Positions 34,697-44,086 of a stretch of DNA of 62,792 nucleotides are shown one piece after another. How positions within the stretch are numbered: the first letter of the stretch is position 1; the number at the start of each line of letters is the position of its first letter. Source of the DNA: Arthrobacter rhizosphaerae (lineage in GTDB: Bacteria > Actinomycetota > Actinomycetes > Actinomycetales > Micrococcaceae); NCBI RefSeq assembly GCF_023062595.1, contig NZ_JALLAN010000007.1:201328-264119 (forward strand). Reading direction: 5' to 3'. The position numbers were made by a program, and so were the translations under genes. The notes beneath the pieces were generated by a model that saw only the letters and a program-made list of their open reading frames with translations, was not told where the DNA came from and did no database searches.

Positions 34697-35615
34697 AGCG
34701 AGCCGCTAACACCGCCGAATAAAGCTCACGTTTGCTGACCCTGACGTCCTCAGCCACGGCAGCTACGGCTTCCTTGAGGCGGATACCTTGAGAGATCAGT
34801 TCGTTGACTGCAGCCACGTGATCTTCAGGCTGCCCGGGCGCTTTTTCGGGTGCACCGCCCACTACCACGGCTATTTCGCCCCGGACTTCCTGGGTCTCCG
34901 CCCACTCCAACAACTCGCGCAGGCTGCCGCGAATTACCTCCTCATACGTCTTGGTGAGTTCACGGCAGACGGCTGCCTGCCGTTCAGCACCAAACCGCTC
35001 ATGCATGGCACGGAGCATTGGCTCAAGCCGGTGCGGAGCTTCGAAGAAGACCATGGTCCGGCGTTCCTGGTCGAGCTCGGCGAGACGGGATGCGCGCTCC
35101 CCGGACTTACGGGGAAGAAAGCCTTCAAAGCAGAACCTGTCCGTAGGCAATCCTGACAGGGCCAGCGCCGTCAACACGGCGGACGGGCCAGGAACAGCCG
35201 TCACGGTGAGCCCTGCGGCCACAGCGCCCTCCACCAGGCGGAAGCCGGGATCCGACACTGACGGCATGCCTGCATCCGTCACCATCACCAGGGTTTTGCC
35301 CGCCTTCACGTGCTCGAGAAGCTCCGCGGTCTTAGTGGCTTCGTTGTGCTCGTGGTAGCTGATAATCCGGCCGGCGACGGTGATGTTCAGGTTCTGGACG
35401 AGACGGTGCAGGCGCCTGGTATCCTCAGCCGCGACGATGTCGGCCGTGCTCAGCAGCTCTATCAACCTTGAGGATGCGTCGCCGACGTTCCCGATGGGTG
35501 TGGCCGCCAGTACAATTCGGCCGACGCCCCCGGCTCCGCTCCCCGGTTCATTGGCTGCGTCAGGAGCATCCGTTGGCGCAGGGGTGAGGGGAGAAGTGCT
35601 GAGATGAGAATCCAC
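34695..35615 (-). CDS. rsmI: 16S rRNA (cytidine(1402)-2'-O)-methyltransferase
   Basis: 306 residues from GTG 35615; a longer frame to 35837 would run deep into the divergent PMT gene and adds Gly/Cys-rich sequence without conservation. Conserved tetrapyrrole-methylase-like motifs are 'VLAATPIGNVGDASSRLIE', 'VAAEDTRRLHRL', 'VTDAGMPSVSDPG' and 'AVPGPSAVLTALALSGLP'. It methylates C1402 of 16S rRNA. It is divergent from the protein O-mannosyltransferase gene with only 45 bp between starts, an arrangement common in Actinobacteria. Confidence 0.95.
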   Translation of the reverse strand: MDSHLSTSPLTPAPTDAPDAANEPGSGAGGVGRIVLAATPIGNVGDASSRLIELLSTADIVAAEDTRRLHRLVQNLNITVAGRIISYHEHNEATKTAELLEHVKAGKTLVMVTDAGMPSVSDPGFRLVEGAVAAGLTVTAVPGPSAVLTALALSGLPTDRFCFEGFLPRKSGERASRLAELDQERRTMVFFEAPHRLEPMLRAMHERFGAERQAAVCRELTKTYEEVIRGSLRELLEWAETQEVRGEIAVVVGGAPEKAPGQPEDHVAAVNELISQGIRLKEAVAAVAEDVRVSKRELYSAVLAAR

Positions 35616-35660
35616 ATCAACCAGACTACTGCCGCAAAGGAGTACAGCGGCAAAGGTAGC

Positions 35661-37379
35661 ATGGGGCAGGTGACTCAGACCTCCCTGCAGCAGCCCGTCG
35701 AAGCCGAACCCGCGGCTCCAACAGCCACAACACCCCCTGGCGGCGGCCGCAACCTCGAAGGTCACCGTTGGATCGCCCGGCCCTCGGAAGCCTTTACCCC
35801 TGACGCCTTGAGGCAACGGCTGATCGGGGAGATCCAAAGCTGGCGGGACTACCCGCCGTCGCTACGCCTCTGGTACTGGTTAATCCCCGCTCTGACAGCC
35901 GCTATTGCCGGGATCCTGAGGTTCGTCCGCCTGGATTCTCCCCGGAGCCTGGTCTTCGATGAGACGTATTACGTGAAAGATGGTTACTCGTACCTGATCA
36001 GTGGCTATGAACGGAGCTGGCCGGACAAAGCCAACGATTCCTTCAATGCCGGAAATCCAGGGGTGCTGCTGGACTCCCCCGAGTATGTGGTCCATCCGCC
36101 GGTCGGAAAATGGATGATTGCAGCAGGAATGTGGCTGTTTGGTCCGGACAACGCATTCGGCTGGCGGTTCGGGGCCGCCCTCACCGGAACAATTTCGGTC
36201 TTCCTGATCGCCCTCATTGCCCAAAAGCTGTTCCGTTCACTGACGTTGGGTGCCGTAGCGGGGATCCTGCTCGCAGTGGATGGCCATCACCTCGTGATGT
36301 CACGGACCTCGCTGCTGGATATCTTCCTGAGTTTCTGGATCCTTGCCGCTTTCGGCGCCCTGCTGATGGACCGCGACGACGGCAGACGGCGGCTCGCGCT
36401 ACGGCTCGGACAGCGGGCGGCAGCCTCCAAAGACGGCAGGCCATCCACCTTGCAGCTGTTGTCCGGTCCCTGGCTGGGCGTCCGTTGGTGGCGGGTGGCC
36501 GCCGGTGTGTGCCTCGGCCTGGCAGTGGGCACCAAATGGTCAGCCCTCTTCTTCCTGGCGGCCTTCGGCCTGCTGACGGTTTTTTGGGACCTCAATGCCC
36601 GGCGCATCGCCGGAATCCGTGGCTGGATCAGCGGAGGCATTATCAAGGACGGCATCCCTGCTTTCCTTGGGATCATCCCGGTGGCAGCAGTGGTGTATCT
36701 GGGGACGTGGACGGGGTGGCTGCTCTCCAAGGATGCCTACTACCGCCATTGGGCAGACACCCATCCTTCAGGCGAGTGGGGCTGGCTGCCCGGTTGGGCC
36801 CGGTCATTGGCCCACTATCATCTGGAAGCCTATAAATTCCACCAGGGACTGAGCTCGGAGCATCCATACAAGGCCAGCCCCTGGACCTGGTTGGTCATGG
36901 GACGGCCCACGTCCTTCTTCTACGAGTCACCCAAAGCCGGAACGCCCGGCTGTGATGGGCCAAATTGCACCTCAGCCGTGCTCTCCGTGGGCAATCCGCT
37001 GATCTGGTGGAGTGCGGCGATCGCCGTCGTGATCCTGCTCTTCTGGTGGATGGGGAGGAGGGACTGGAGGGCAGGAGGAATCCTTGCCGGCATTACTGCA
37101 GGCTACCTTCCCTGGTTCCTCTATCCCGAACGCACCACTTTCTTTTTCTATGCCGTGTCATTTGAGCCTTTTCTGATTCTGGCCCTGGTGTATTGCCTGG
37201 GCCTGACGCTCGGCAAGCGCACTGACAGCCTGCTGCGGAGGCGGTCCGGTCTTTATTTTGTGGCGTTGTTCCTCATGTGTGTGGTGCTGTTGTCCGCCTT
37301 CTTCTATCCGGTATGGACCGCCGAGGTCATTTCCTATGAGCAATGGCGGTTCCGGATGTGGATGCCCTCCTGGATCTAG
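35661..37379 (+). CDS. Dolichyl-phosphate-mannose-protein mannosyltransferase (GT39)
   Basis: 572 residues from ATG 35661, four bases after an AAAGG box. A multi-spanning membrane enzyme (about ten helices) that transfers mannose from polyprenyl-phosphate-mannose to Ser/Thr of exported proteins. The diagnostic acidic pair is in the first extracytoplasmic loop, 'VFDETYYVKDGYSY' (~residues 98-111). 'VHPPVGKWMIAAG' and 'KWSALFFLAAFGLLT' are further family landmarks. Thr/Pro/Ser-rich exported proteins in this window, such as the one at 2524-3291, are plausible substrates. Confidence 0.95.
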   Translation: MGQVTQTSLQQPVEAEPAAPTATTPPGGGRNLEGHRWIARPSEAFTPDALRQRLIGEIQSWRDYPPSLRLWYWLIPALTAAIAGILRFVRLDSPRSLVFDETYYVKDGYSYLISGYERSWPDKANDSFNAGNPGVLLDSPEYVVHPPVGKWMIAAGMWLFGPDNAFGWRFGAALTGTISVFLIALIAQKLFRSLTLGAVAGILLAVDGHHLVMSRTSLLDIFLSFWILAAFGALLMDRDDGRRRLALRLGQRAAASKDGRPSTLQLLSGPWLGVRWWRVAAGVCLGLAVGTKWSALFFLAAFGLLTVFWDLNARRIAGIRGWISGGIIKDGIPAFLGIIPVAAVVYLGTWTGWLLSKDAYYRHWADTHPSGEWGWLPGWARSLAHYHLEAYKFHQGLSSEHPYKASPWTWLVMGRPTSFFYESPKAGTPGCDGPNCTSAVLSVGNPLIWWSAAIAVVILLFWWMGRRDWRAGGILAGITAGYLPWFLYPERTTFFFYAVSFEPFLILALVYCLGLTLGKRTDSLLRRRSGLYFVALFLMCVVLLSAFFYPVWTAEVISYEQWRFRMWMPSWI

Positions 37380-37403
37380 GAGACAACCGGGGGTTCTGCT
37401 CCT

Positions 37404-38627
37404 CTAGGCTTTGGACTCAGCGGTGCCTGCCAAGCCATCCACTCCGTTTGTGGCGGGCTTATCGTCAGGAAGCAGTCCGCGGCGCTTGCGGGTTGGCCAG
37501 GTCAGCACCATGGTGACGATTGCTGTAAGCAGCACGAGGGCCGCTATGACAATCCCGGCGTCTATCCAGAACTGACCGGGGAACAAACGAATGAGCGTGT
37601 CTTCCAGTGCGAATGTCCAGGATCCGCTCGCAAAGAAGATCCTGTGGAACTCGGTGAAGAACTGTTCCCAGCCCAGAAACGCCAGCACGCCGAGACCGAT
37701 GATGATCACCAGGGTGACAATCGACCCTGCAAAGAATCCTCGTCGCACTCCCCCGGTGCTGCGGCGGCGAAGGTAGATGATGGCGATGACGCTAAGCAGC
37801 ACCAGCAGAATCCCGGCGCCGAAGGCTGACAGGATCACGAGTTTGACGTCGGCCATGTGGCTGACCTCGCCGTCCTTGAACAGCTGATCACCGCTGCGGT
37901 TCACCAGTTCGCCGAGATACCGGGGACCGGCCCAGTTCCCGAGGTAGTCCACGGTATAGGAACCGTACGTCATCCGGTCATCAGTGCTGAAGCCGTATCC
38001 GTCGCCCGGGAAGCCGGGCCTGTTGTACTCCACCCACAGGAACAACGGGCTGGTGACGGCGCGTACCGCCAGGACCAGGAGAATAACGGGGTAGAAAACG
38101 GCAAGTGCCACCTGCATGACGCGAGGCAACACGGGCTTGGACTTTGCCGCCAGTTCCCGCTCCGCATTCCTGCGCTGCACTTCGTCCTCGGGAGGACGGA
38201 CGTGCAGAGCTGAAGTGGGAAGGGGTTCGCGGAAATGCGGGCCGGCCTTGGTCGGAGGGGCCCCTTTGCCTGATGTCACACCACTGGCAGGTGCTGCACC
38301 GTTGGCAGGTGTCGCAACGCTGGAAGGTGCTCCTGGCTCAGCCGCCGATTCAGCTGCCTTACGATCGGCCCTGCTGCCCGCCTGGGGCAATCCGCCCGTT
38401 ACGGCGTCGCCGGTGCTTGGTCCGGAAATGGCTCCGCTGCCGCCGGCAGCAGTTACCTGATCTTCGGTTGCCGGCGTTTTCTGGGCCGGCGTTTTCTGTG
38501 CCGGGGACGCCGCGGTTGACGTTGTCGGTGCCGGCTTCATCCAGTCGAACGCGGGCTCGTCGGAATCCGCGGAGGAATCAAAATGGTGATCCTGGCGGTT
38601 AGGAGGGGTGGGTGTCTTTTCAGTCAC
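37404..38627 (-). CDS. TIGR01906/DUF1461 (Lit-like) integral membrane protein with long N-terminal extension
   Basis: 407 residues from GTG 38627; an upstream start at 38750 would add 41 Pro/Arg-rich residues. The C-terminal ~240 residues match DUF1461: 'GYGFSTDDRMTYG', 'YLGELVNRSGDQLFKDGEVSHMADVK' region, 'FTEFHRIFFASGSWTF' and 'LIRLFPGQFWID', with four membrane helices. In Firmicutes this family includes Lit, the lipoprotein intramolecular transacylase. The first ~165 residues are a disordered Ala/Pro/Thr-rich cytoplasmic tail with tandem A-Q-K-T-P units. It is convergent with the PMT gene (24 bp gap); no terminator is visible between them. Confidence 0.88.
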   Translation of the reverse strand: MTEKTPTPPNRQDHHFDSSADSDEPAFDWMKPAPTTSTAASPAQKTPAQKTPATEDQVTAAGGSGAISGPSTGDAVTGGLPQAGSRADRKAAESAAEPGAPSSVATPANGAAPASGVTSGKGAPPTKAGPHFREPLPTSALHVRPPEDEVQRRNAERELAAKSKPVLPRVMQVALAVFYPVILLVLAVRAVTSPLFLWVEYNRPGFPGDGYGFSTDDRMTYGSYTVDYLGNWAGPRYLGELVNRSGDQLFKDGEVSHMADVKLVILSAFGAGILLVLLSVIAIIYLRRRSTGGVRRGFFAGSIVTLVIIIGLGVLAFLGWEQFFTEFHRIFFASGSWTFALEDTLIRLFPGQFWIDAGIVIAALVLLTAIVTMVLTWPTRKRRGLLPDDKPATNGVDGLAGTAESKA

Positions 38628-38809
38628 TGCTGCATCGCTTCCGTAGGGCTCCGCGTTGCCTGTCGGGGGAATCGGCAACGCTACTTCTCTCCAGACGAGC
38701 CTACCGTCAGGGGCTTCTGCCCGGCGAGGTGCCACCCCTTCGGGAACCATTACGCTCCGGCAACGATTACGTTCTTACGCCCGGCTCAAGGTCGCAGTCA
38801 CTGGAAGGA

Positions 38810-39805
38810 TCACGCGGTGATCTCGGAGTACCCGGCATCCTGATCGTTGAGATCCCCGCGTGCGCCGGACAGGTAAGCCCTCTTGCCTGGGACAAGGGCG
38901 TAAACCCAGTAGGCGGCCAGTACAGCAGCACCGATTGCCAGCTTTGCCCACACCGGCAGGAAACTGGGGGTCACAAAACCTTCGACGATCCCCGAAATAA
39001 ACAGGACCAGGACAAGCCCGAGGGCCACCGTGATCAGTGAGCGGCCTTCCTGCGCCACCGCTTGGCTCCGCGTGCGGGGACCGGGGGCGATCCATGCCCA
39101 GAAGATCTTGAGACCGGCTGCGGCCGCTATGAAGACCGCCGTCAGTTCCATCATCCCGTGCGGAAGAATGTAGCTGAAAAACACGTCCGATTTGCCAACG
39201 GCGGCAAAGACGCCGGCAGCGGCCCCGACGCCCTGGGCATTCATGAAGAGAATCATCGGCACCCAGAAGCCCGTAATACCAAGTGCCACGGCCTGGGCAC
39301 AGATCCAGGCATTGTTGGTCCATACGGCGCCGGCAAAAGACGCAGCCGGATTCTCAGAGTAGTAGTTGATGAAGTCCTCCTCCACGTACTGCCTCACCCT
39401 CTCGTCGCTGCCGAAAGCAGCCCGCAGGGCTTCAGGCGAGGAGCCGATCCACCAGGCGTACGCACCGGCGACCAAGCAGAACGCGATTCCGCACCACAGC
39501 GTCAGCCAGCGAAGACGATAGAAGGCTGCAGGAAGGGCAATCACGAAGAACTTCGCAACGTCGTCCATAAAATTCGAACGTGCACCGGTGAATCGGGTGC
39601 GTGACTGGGCGAGGGTTGCGGAGAGCGAGGCGGACAGCCCGCTCTCCGGGGCTACCGAGCGGAGCAGGGAGAGATGCGACGATGTCACCTGATAAAGGCG
39701 CAGAAGCTCGTCTGCTTCCTGGCCGGTTAGGCTGCGTTTGTAGGCAAGGTCATGAAGCCTTGACCATTTGTCACTGTTGACCGCAGAAAACGCATCAATG
39801 TCCAC
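38810..39805 (-). CDS. Stage II sporulation protein M (SpoIIM) family membrane protein
   Basis: 331 residues from GTG 39805, with AGGGTGA upstream. A cytoplasmic N-terminus (~1-100) is followed by about six membrane helices; 'NNAWICAQAVALGITGF', 'ILPHGMMELTAVFIAAAAG' and 'EGFVTPS' fit the family. In non-sporulating Actinobacteria SpoIIM proteins usually lie next to an RDD-family gene, here divergent at 39890. Function in these bacteria is not established; a membrane-remodelling or transport role is possible. Confidence 0.9.
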   Translation of the reverse strand: MDIDAFSAVNSDKWSRLHDLAYKRSLTGQEADELLRLYQVTSSHLSLLRSVAPESGLSASLSATLAQSRTRFTGARSNFMDDVAKFFVIALPAAFYRLRWLTLWCGIAFCLVAGAYAWWIGSSPEALRAAFGSDERVRQYVEEDFINYYSENPAASFAGAVWTNNAWICAQAVALGITGFWVPMILFMNAQGVGAAAGVFAAVGKSDVFFSYILPHGMMELTAVFIAAAAGLKIFWAWIAPGPRTRSQAVAQEGRSLITVALGLVLVLFISGIVEGFVTPSFLPVWAKLAIGAAVLAAYWVYALVPGKRAYLSGARGDLNDQDAGYSEITA

Positions 39806-39834
39806 GGGATCACCCTAGCCTGCGCAATAGACTG

Positions 39835-39856
39835 TCAGCATCAGGATCCATGCTGA
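39835..39856. promoter_or_regulatory. Inverted repeat in the SpoIIM/RDD divergent promoter region
   Basis: TCAGCAT - 8 bp - ATGCTGA, in the 84-bp gap between two divergent starts. A candidate shared operator; no cognate regulator is recognised. Confidence 0.35.
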
Positions 39857-39889
39857 GTCAGGATTTGCTAATAGGGATGGGGCCCGGCT

Positions 39890-40699
39890 TTGAGTTCAAT
39901 CATCACGGGTGAGGCAGTCGTCCTGGAGTTGCGTCCGGCGTCCTTCGCGGCCCGCGCATTGGGATTGCTGCTCGACGTCCTGGTCAACATTGTGCTGTTC
40001 ATTCTCATCCTCATCATGATCTCCTCCCTCTGGAACGAAGTCGACGAAGCTGCAATGGGGGCCATCGTTCTGGTCAGTGTTGTGTTTTGCTTTGTGATGC
40101 TTCCGGTAGCTATCGAGACCGTGACACGCGGTCTGTCGCTGGGTAAGTTGGCGGCTGGACTCCGGATAGTGCGCGACGACGGCGGAGCCATCCGCTTCCG
40201 CCATGCCGTCATTCGGGGACTGACGGGATTCATTGAGATCTACCTGACGTTTGGCGGCCTGGCCATCGCCGTCGCGCTGTTCAACGACAAATCCAAACGA
40301 CTCGGTGACGTCCTTGCCGGTACCTATTCTTTGCGTCGGAGAGTACCCGCCGAGCCGGCCCTGCCTTTGTTTGTTCCACCTCACCTGAGGTCCTGGGTGG
40401 CTTTTGCTGATATCGGCCGCATTCCCGATGGCTCAGCACGCCGGGCAGTCCAGTTCATGCGCCAGGCAGGAAGAATGGCGCCGGCGTCGCGCATAGGCAT
40501 GGCTGCGTCCCTCGCAACGGAAATAGCAGTGCATGTGGCGCCGGCCCCTCCCCCCGGAACATATCCGGAGGACTATCTCGCGGCTGTCCTTGCCGAGCGC
40601 CGGGAGCGGGAAATGAACCGTCTGGTCACGGCCCGTGAACGCAGCAACAAGATCGGACAACGGCTGCACCGGCTCCCCTACGCTCGCGACAACAAATAG
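39890..40699 (+). CDS. RDD family membrane protein
   Basis: 269 residues from TTG 39890. The RDD domain covers ~residues 10-145 with three or four hydrophobic segments. The family Arg and Asp residues lie in 'ARALGLLLDVLVNIVLF', and 'GLSLGKLAAGLRIVRDDGG' and 'KSKRLGDVLAGTYSLRRR' are also typical. The C-terminal ~110 residues are a soluble, Arg/Ala-rich tail. Some RDD proteins act in ion exchange; this one has no demonstrated role. Confidence 0.9.
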   Translation: MSSIITGEAVVLELRPASFAARALGLLLDVLVNIVLFILILIMISSLWNEVDEAAMGAIVLVSVVFCFVMLPVAIETVTRGLSLGKLAAGLRIVRDDGGAIRFRHAVIRGLTGFIEIYLTFGGLAIAVALFNDKSKRLGDVLAGTYSLRRRVPAEPALPLFVPPHLRSWVAFADIGRIPDGSARRAVQFMRQAGRMAPASRIGMAASLATEIAVHVAPAPPPGTYPEDYLAAVLAERREREMNRLVTARERSNKIGQRLHRLPYARDNK

Positions 40700-40770
40700 T
40701 CAGTACGACCTGGCGGCGGCCCCCAGCTCGCTCGGGGAGCGCTCGGAGAGCCGCAGTCAGTGACCGGCGG

Positions 40771-42003
40771 TCAGCGCTTGGCGTACTGCGCCCAGGGAAT
40801 GTTCCAGTCGCCGTAGCCTTCAAGCGGCTCCACAGCCGGTGCTCCAGTGTTGAGTGTCTGGACAACATCCCCGCTCTTCATGTTGTTGAAGAACCAGGCC
40901 GCGTCCGCCGGAAGGAGACCCACGCAGCCGTGGGACACGTTGTACCTGCCGACAGCTCCCCAAGCAGACTCAAGAGCCTGGTGGACATAGACGCCCGATG
41001 ATGTCAGCCGGTTGGCGTACTCCACCGTGAGCGGTGGATAGTAACCCTTGTCACCGGGCTTGAGCCCGATGCTTCCTGCGTTGAACTTCGAGTGGCGCTC
41101 CTGCTCCATGATGACGGCGTACCCGGTGGGCGAGAGCCACTCCGGGTCACCCAAAGTCACGGGAGCAGTTTTGACCAGCTGGCCGTCAAAGTAGACCTTC
41201 ATGGTTTTGGTGATGTCGTCCACGACGGCGAGACGCTGCGGCCCTGTGCTGAAGGAAACCGTGGAGTCAAAGTTGCCGATCATTCCGTTCCCGAAATCGA
41301 CACCGAACAGTTTCAAGTCCACTGAGACCTGGCTGTTCGAGGCCCAGAAGGTTTCGGGCCGGATGCGGACACGCTGGTCCGAGTACCAGTGCCAGGCCAC
41401 GGCCTGTCCGGAGGAGGCCTTGACAGTGACGGCCTTTTCCACGGCTTCTTTGTTGATGACAGGTTCACTGAACACGATTTCAATGGGCTGGCCTGAGCCC
41501 ACAGTGGCGCCGTTCTGCGGATACACGGCAGCGTCAGCTTCGTTCGCCTTGGCTACGGTGGTGAAAGTCTGGGTCTTTTTGGTCTCGCGGCCAGCCTCAT
41601 CAACAATCGTGAAACTGTAGTTATAGGCGGTGTTGAAGGTGAGGGGGTCAACGGTGGTCCACGTGGTTCCGTCGGCGCTCACGGAACCCTTAAGAGGCGT
41701 GCCGCCCTCGGCCGGGACGAGGACCACATCCTTCACCTGCCCGTTGATGGCCTTCACGGAAGGCGCCGCAGCAGGGTTGACGCCTTGCGCGCCGTCAGTG
41801 GGAGTTACGCCCAGTTCAACAGCCTTCACCACAGGAGCAGCAAGGCCGGGAGTGTTGCGGACCGGACTGGCGGATTCGGACGCAATAGCCTGCCCGGCCC
41901 AGCTGGGAGCCGTCGCAACGCCTATTCCGCCGGCGGCAACAGCCGCACACATCGCCACGACAGCAATGATTTTCCCGGTCTTCCGGTTGCTGATCTCAGT
42001 CAT
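40771..42003 (-). CDS. L,D-transpeptidase (YkuD) with Ig-like domains
   Basis: 410 residues. The N-terminal signal or anchor (~residues 11-35) is followed by two Ig-like domains (~60-260), as in mycobacterial LdtMt2, and a YkuD catalytic domain (~265-395). The active-site motif is 'NVSHGCVGL' with the nucleophilic Cys and upstream 'SGVYVHQAL'. It makes 3-3 cross-links in peptidoglycan or attaches proteins to it, outside the membrane. GGAG upstream of the ATG supports the start. Convergent with the RDD gene. Confidence 0.94.
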   Translation of the reverse strand: MTEISNRKTGKIIAVVAMCAAVAAGGIGVATAPSWAGQAIASESASPVRNTPGLAAPVVKAVELGVTPTDGAQGVNPAAAPSVKAINGQVKDVVLVPAEGGTPLKGSVSADGTTWTTVDPLTFNTAYNYSFTIVDEAGRETKKTQTFTTVAKANEADAAVYPQNGATVGSGQPIEIVFSEPVINKEAVEKAVTVKASSGQAVAWHWYSDQRVRIRPETFWASNSQVSVDLKLFGVDFGNGMIGNFDSTVSFSTGPQRLAVVDDITKTMKVYFDGQLVKTAPVTLGDPEWLSPTGYAVIMEQERHSKFNAGSIGLKPGDKGYYPPLTVEYANRLTSSGVYVHQALESAWGAVGRYNVSHGCVGLLPADAAWFFNNMKSGDVVQTLNTGAPAVEPLEGYGDWNIPWAQYAKR

Positions 42004-42144
42004 GCCAAATTCTCCGTGTCCCCCGACAGCCGATAGTCAGCCCCCGTTAATCTGTTCAGCGTGCACTGCCGACTAACCAATTTTATCCCACGCCAAAACC
42101 GCTCAAGACCAAAAGGCGACGACGGCCCCCAGTGTCGCCTTAAC

Positions 42145-42180
42145 CGGCAACGGCCCCGGGTCGGTCCGGGGCCATTGCCG
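42145..42180 (-). terminator. Terminator hairpin downstream of ahcY
   Basis: A 15-bp stem CGGCAACGGCCCCGG with its complement, one mismatch and a 6-nt loop, starting 10 bp past the ahcY stop. There is no pronounced T tract on the minus strand. Confidence 0.6.
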
Positions 42181-42189
42181 AAACTGAAC

Positions 42190-43677
42190 TCAGTAGCGGT
42201 AGTGCTCAGGTTTGTAAGGACCTGCGACGTCGATGTCCAGGTACTCGGCCTGGTCCTTCGAGAGCTCCGTCAGTTCCACTCCCAGGGCGTCAAGGTGGAG
42301 CCGGGCCACCTTTTCGTCAAGGATCTTGGGGAGTACGTAAACCTGGTTTTCGTATTCTCTGTGCCCCTCGGGCTGGTCTTTCTTCGTGAAGAGCTCGATC
42401 TGGGCGATCGTCTGGTTCGCGAAGGAGTTGCTCATGACAAAAGACGGGTGGCCGGTCGCGTTGCCCAGATTAAGGAGCCTGCCTTCGGACAAGACAATGA
42501 TGGATCGGGCTTTCTGTTCCTCTGAAGCATCATCAGCGAAGACCCACTCGTGGACCTGGGGCTTGATTTCAACTTTGCGGATGCCGGGAATCCGGGCCAG
42601 TCCGGCCATATCGATTTCGTTGTCGAAGTGGCCGATATTGCCCACTATGGCCTTGTTCTTCATGCCCGCCATGTGCTCGGCCATGATGACGTCCTTGTTG
42701 CCCGTGGTGGTGATGAAGATGTCGCCCTGCGCCAACACAGATTCAAGCTTGGCCACCTGGTAGCCGTCCATTGCAGCCTGAAGGGCGCAGATGGGGTCGA
42801 TCTCGGTGACAATGACACGGGCCCCCTGGCCGCGGAGCGCTTCCGCGGCACCCTTGCCGACGTCACCATAACCGCAGACGACGGCGACCTTGCCACCTAT
42901 GAGGACATCGGTAGCCCGGTTGAGTCCGTCCGGGAGCGAGTGGCGGATGCCGTACTTGTTGTCGAACTTGCTCTTGGTAACCGAGTCGTTGACGTTGATG
43001 GCCGGGAACAACAGCTTCCCCTGCTCCGCCAGCTGATAGAGGCGGTGGACCCCGGTGGTGGTCTCTTCGCTGACGCCATGGATCCGGGCAGCCATCCTGG
43101 TCCACTTCTGCGGATCCTCGGCCAGGGTCCTCTTGAGCAGGTCCAGGACAATCACGTATTCCTCAGGATCGTCCGCGCCAGCCGACGGAACTGCTCCGGC
43201 TGCCTCAAACTCCACACCGCGGTGCAGCAGCAACGTTGCGTCGCCGCCGTCGTCGAGAATCATGTTCGGTCCCAGCTCCGGATCGGACTCCGCGCCTGGC
43301 CACGTGAGAATCTGTTCAGCGGTCCACCAGTACTCCTCGAGGGTTTCACCCTTCCAAGCGAATACAGGGACGCCTTGGGGATCATCCTCGGTCCCCTTGC
43401 CCACGACGACCGCCGCAGCGGCCTCGTCCTGTGTGGAGAAGATGTTGCAGGAGGCCCAGCGGACCTCTGCACCCAGCGCCGTCAGCGTTTCGATCAGTAC
43501 CGCAGTCTGGACCGTCATGTGCAGCGAACCGGCGATCCTGGCGCCCTTGAGGGGCTGAGTGGGACCGAATTCTGCACGCAGGGACATGAGCCCGGGCATT
43601 TCGTGTTCCGCCAGGCGTATTTGGTGCCGCCCAGCCTCCGCGAGGGAGATATCAGCAACCTTGTAGTCGAGAGTCAT
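42190..43677 (-). CDS. ahcY: Adenosylhomocysteinase
   Basis: 495 residues, the long form usual in Actinobacteria. It hydrolyses S-adenosylhomocysteine to adenosine and homocysteine. The NAD-binding glycine loop is '[20 protein letters not shown]' (~residues 260-279). Substrate-site motifs include '[15 protein letters not shown]' and '[16 protein letters not shown]'. The C-terminus '[10 protein letters not shown]' is canonical. AAAGGA before the ATG fixes the start. The 80 bp upstream do not contain a recognisable SAH riboswitch. Confidence 0.97.
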   Translation of the reverse strand: MTLDYKVADISLAEAGRHQIRLAEHEMPGLMSLRAEFGPTQPLKGARIAGSLHMTVQTAVLIETLTALGAEVRWASCNIFSTQDEAAAAVVVGKGTEDDPQGVPVFAWKGETLEEYWWTAEQILTWPGAESDPELGPNMILDDGGDATLLLHRGVEFEAAGAVPSAGADDPEEYVIVLDLLKRTLAEDPQKWTRMAARIHGVSEETTTGVHRLYQLAEQGKLLFPAINVNDSVTKSKFDNKYGIRHSLPDGLNRATDVLIGGKVAVVCGYGDVGKGAAEALRGQGARVIVTEIDPICALQAAMDGYQVAKLESVLAQGDIFITTTGNKDVIMAEHMAGMKNKAIVGNIGHFDNEIDMAGLARIPGIRKVEIKPQVHEWVFADDASEEQKARSIIVLSEGRLLNLGNATGHPSFVMSNSFANQTIAQIELFTKKDQPEGHREYENQVYVLPKILDEKVARLHLDALGVELTELSKDQAEYLDIDVAGPYKPEHYRY

Positions 43678-43757
43678 GTGGATCCTTTGGTAAAGCCGGA
43701 GAGATGTACTGGAATAAGTGTGGCTTGCCGGCCGAGGCGAGGAAGCAAGGCGTTCTG

Positions 43758-44006
43758 TTAATGCTCGACTGGCTGATCGGTGGCCGGCGGAAGGACGGCG
43801 TCGTGCTGATCCGATGGTGCGGAAGTCGCGGCCGGCAGGAGTTCGGGCGGCAAGAGCAGCGGGATGCCATCCTCGATGGGATAGCGGAGCATCTCCCCAG
43901 TTTCCCCTGGCATCGTTGACACGAGTTCATCGCCGTCTTGTACAAGTGAAGATCCCGTGACGGGGCAACGCAGGACAGACAGCAGTTCAGCACTGATCTT
44001 TGGCAT
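43758..44006 (-). CDS. Trm112-like small protein
   Basis: 82 residues; start supported by AGGAG. It begins '[18 protein letters not shown]' and continues '[16 protein letters not shown]', the pattern of the Trm112/YcaR family; only one of the usual zinc-ligand cysteines remains (Cys-14). Trm112-like proteins can activate partner methyltransferases, but bacterial roles are mostly undefined. It lies between DUF3499 and ahcY. In mycobacteria a phosphomannomutase gene lies close to the DUF3499 gene; none is seen here. Confidence 0.85.
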   Translation of the reverse strand: MPKISAELLSVLRCPVTGSSLVQDGDELVSTMPGETGEMLRYPIEDGIPLLLPPELLPAATSAPSDQHDAVLPPATDQPVEH

Positions 44007-44086
44007 GGTGGATGCTCCTGGCGGGCGCCGCAGCGGGGCGCCGTTAGCTGACGGATTTGCAGCTTCAAGCCTACCGCCAGTTGCCC

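Noticed and set aside
35616..35837. 74-residue N-terminal extension of RsmI
   Set aside because: Overlaps the divergent PMT coding region and is Gly/Cys-rich without conservation.
43678..43757. SAH riboswitch upstream of ahcY
   Set aside because: The gap is only 80 bp and shows neither the conserved core nor the paired elements.
42550..43761. 403-codon plus-strand frame antisense to ahcY
   Set aside because: Shadow frame of a high-GC gene with no recognisable domain.
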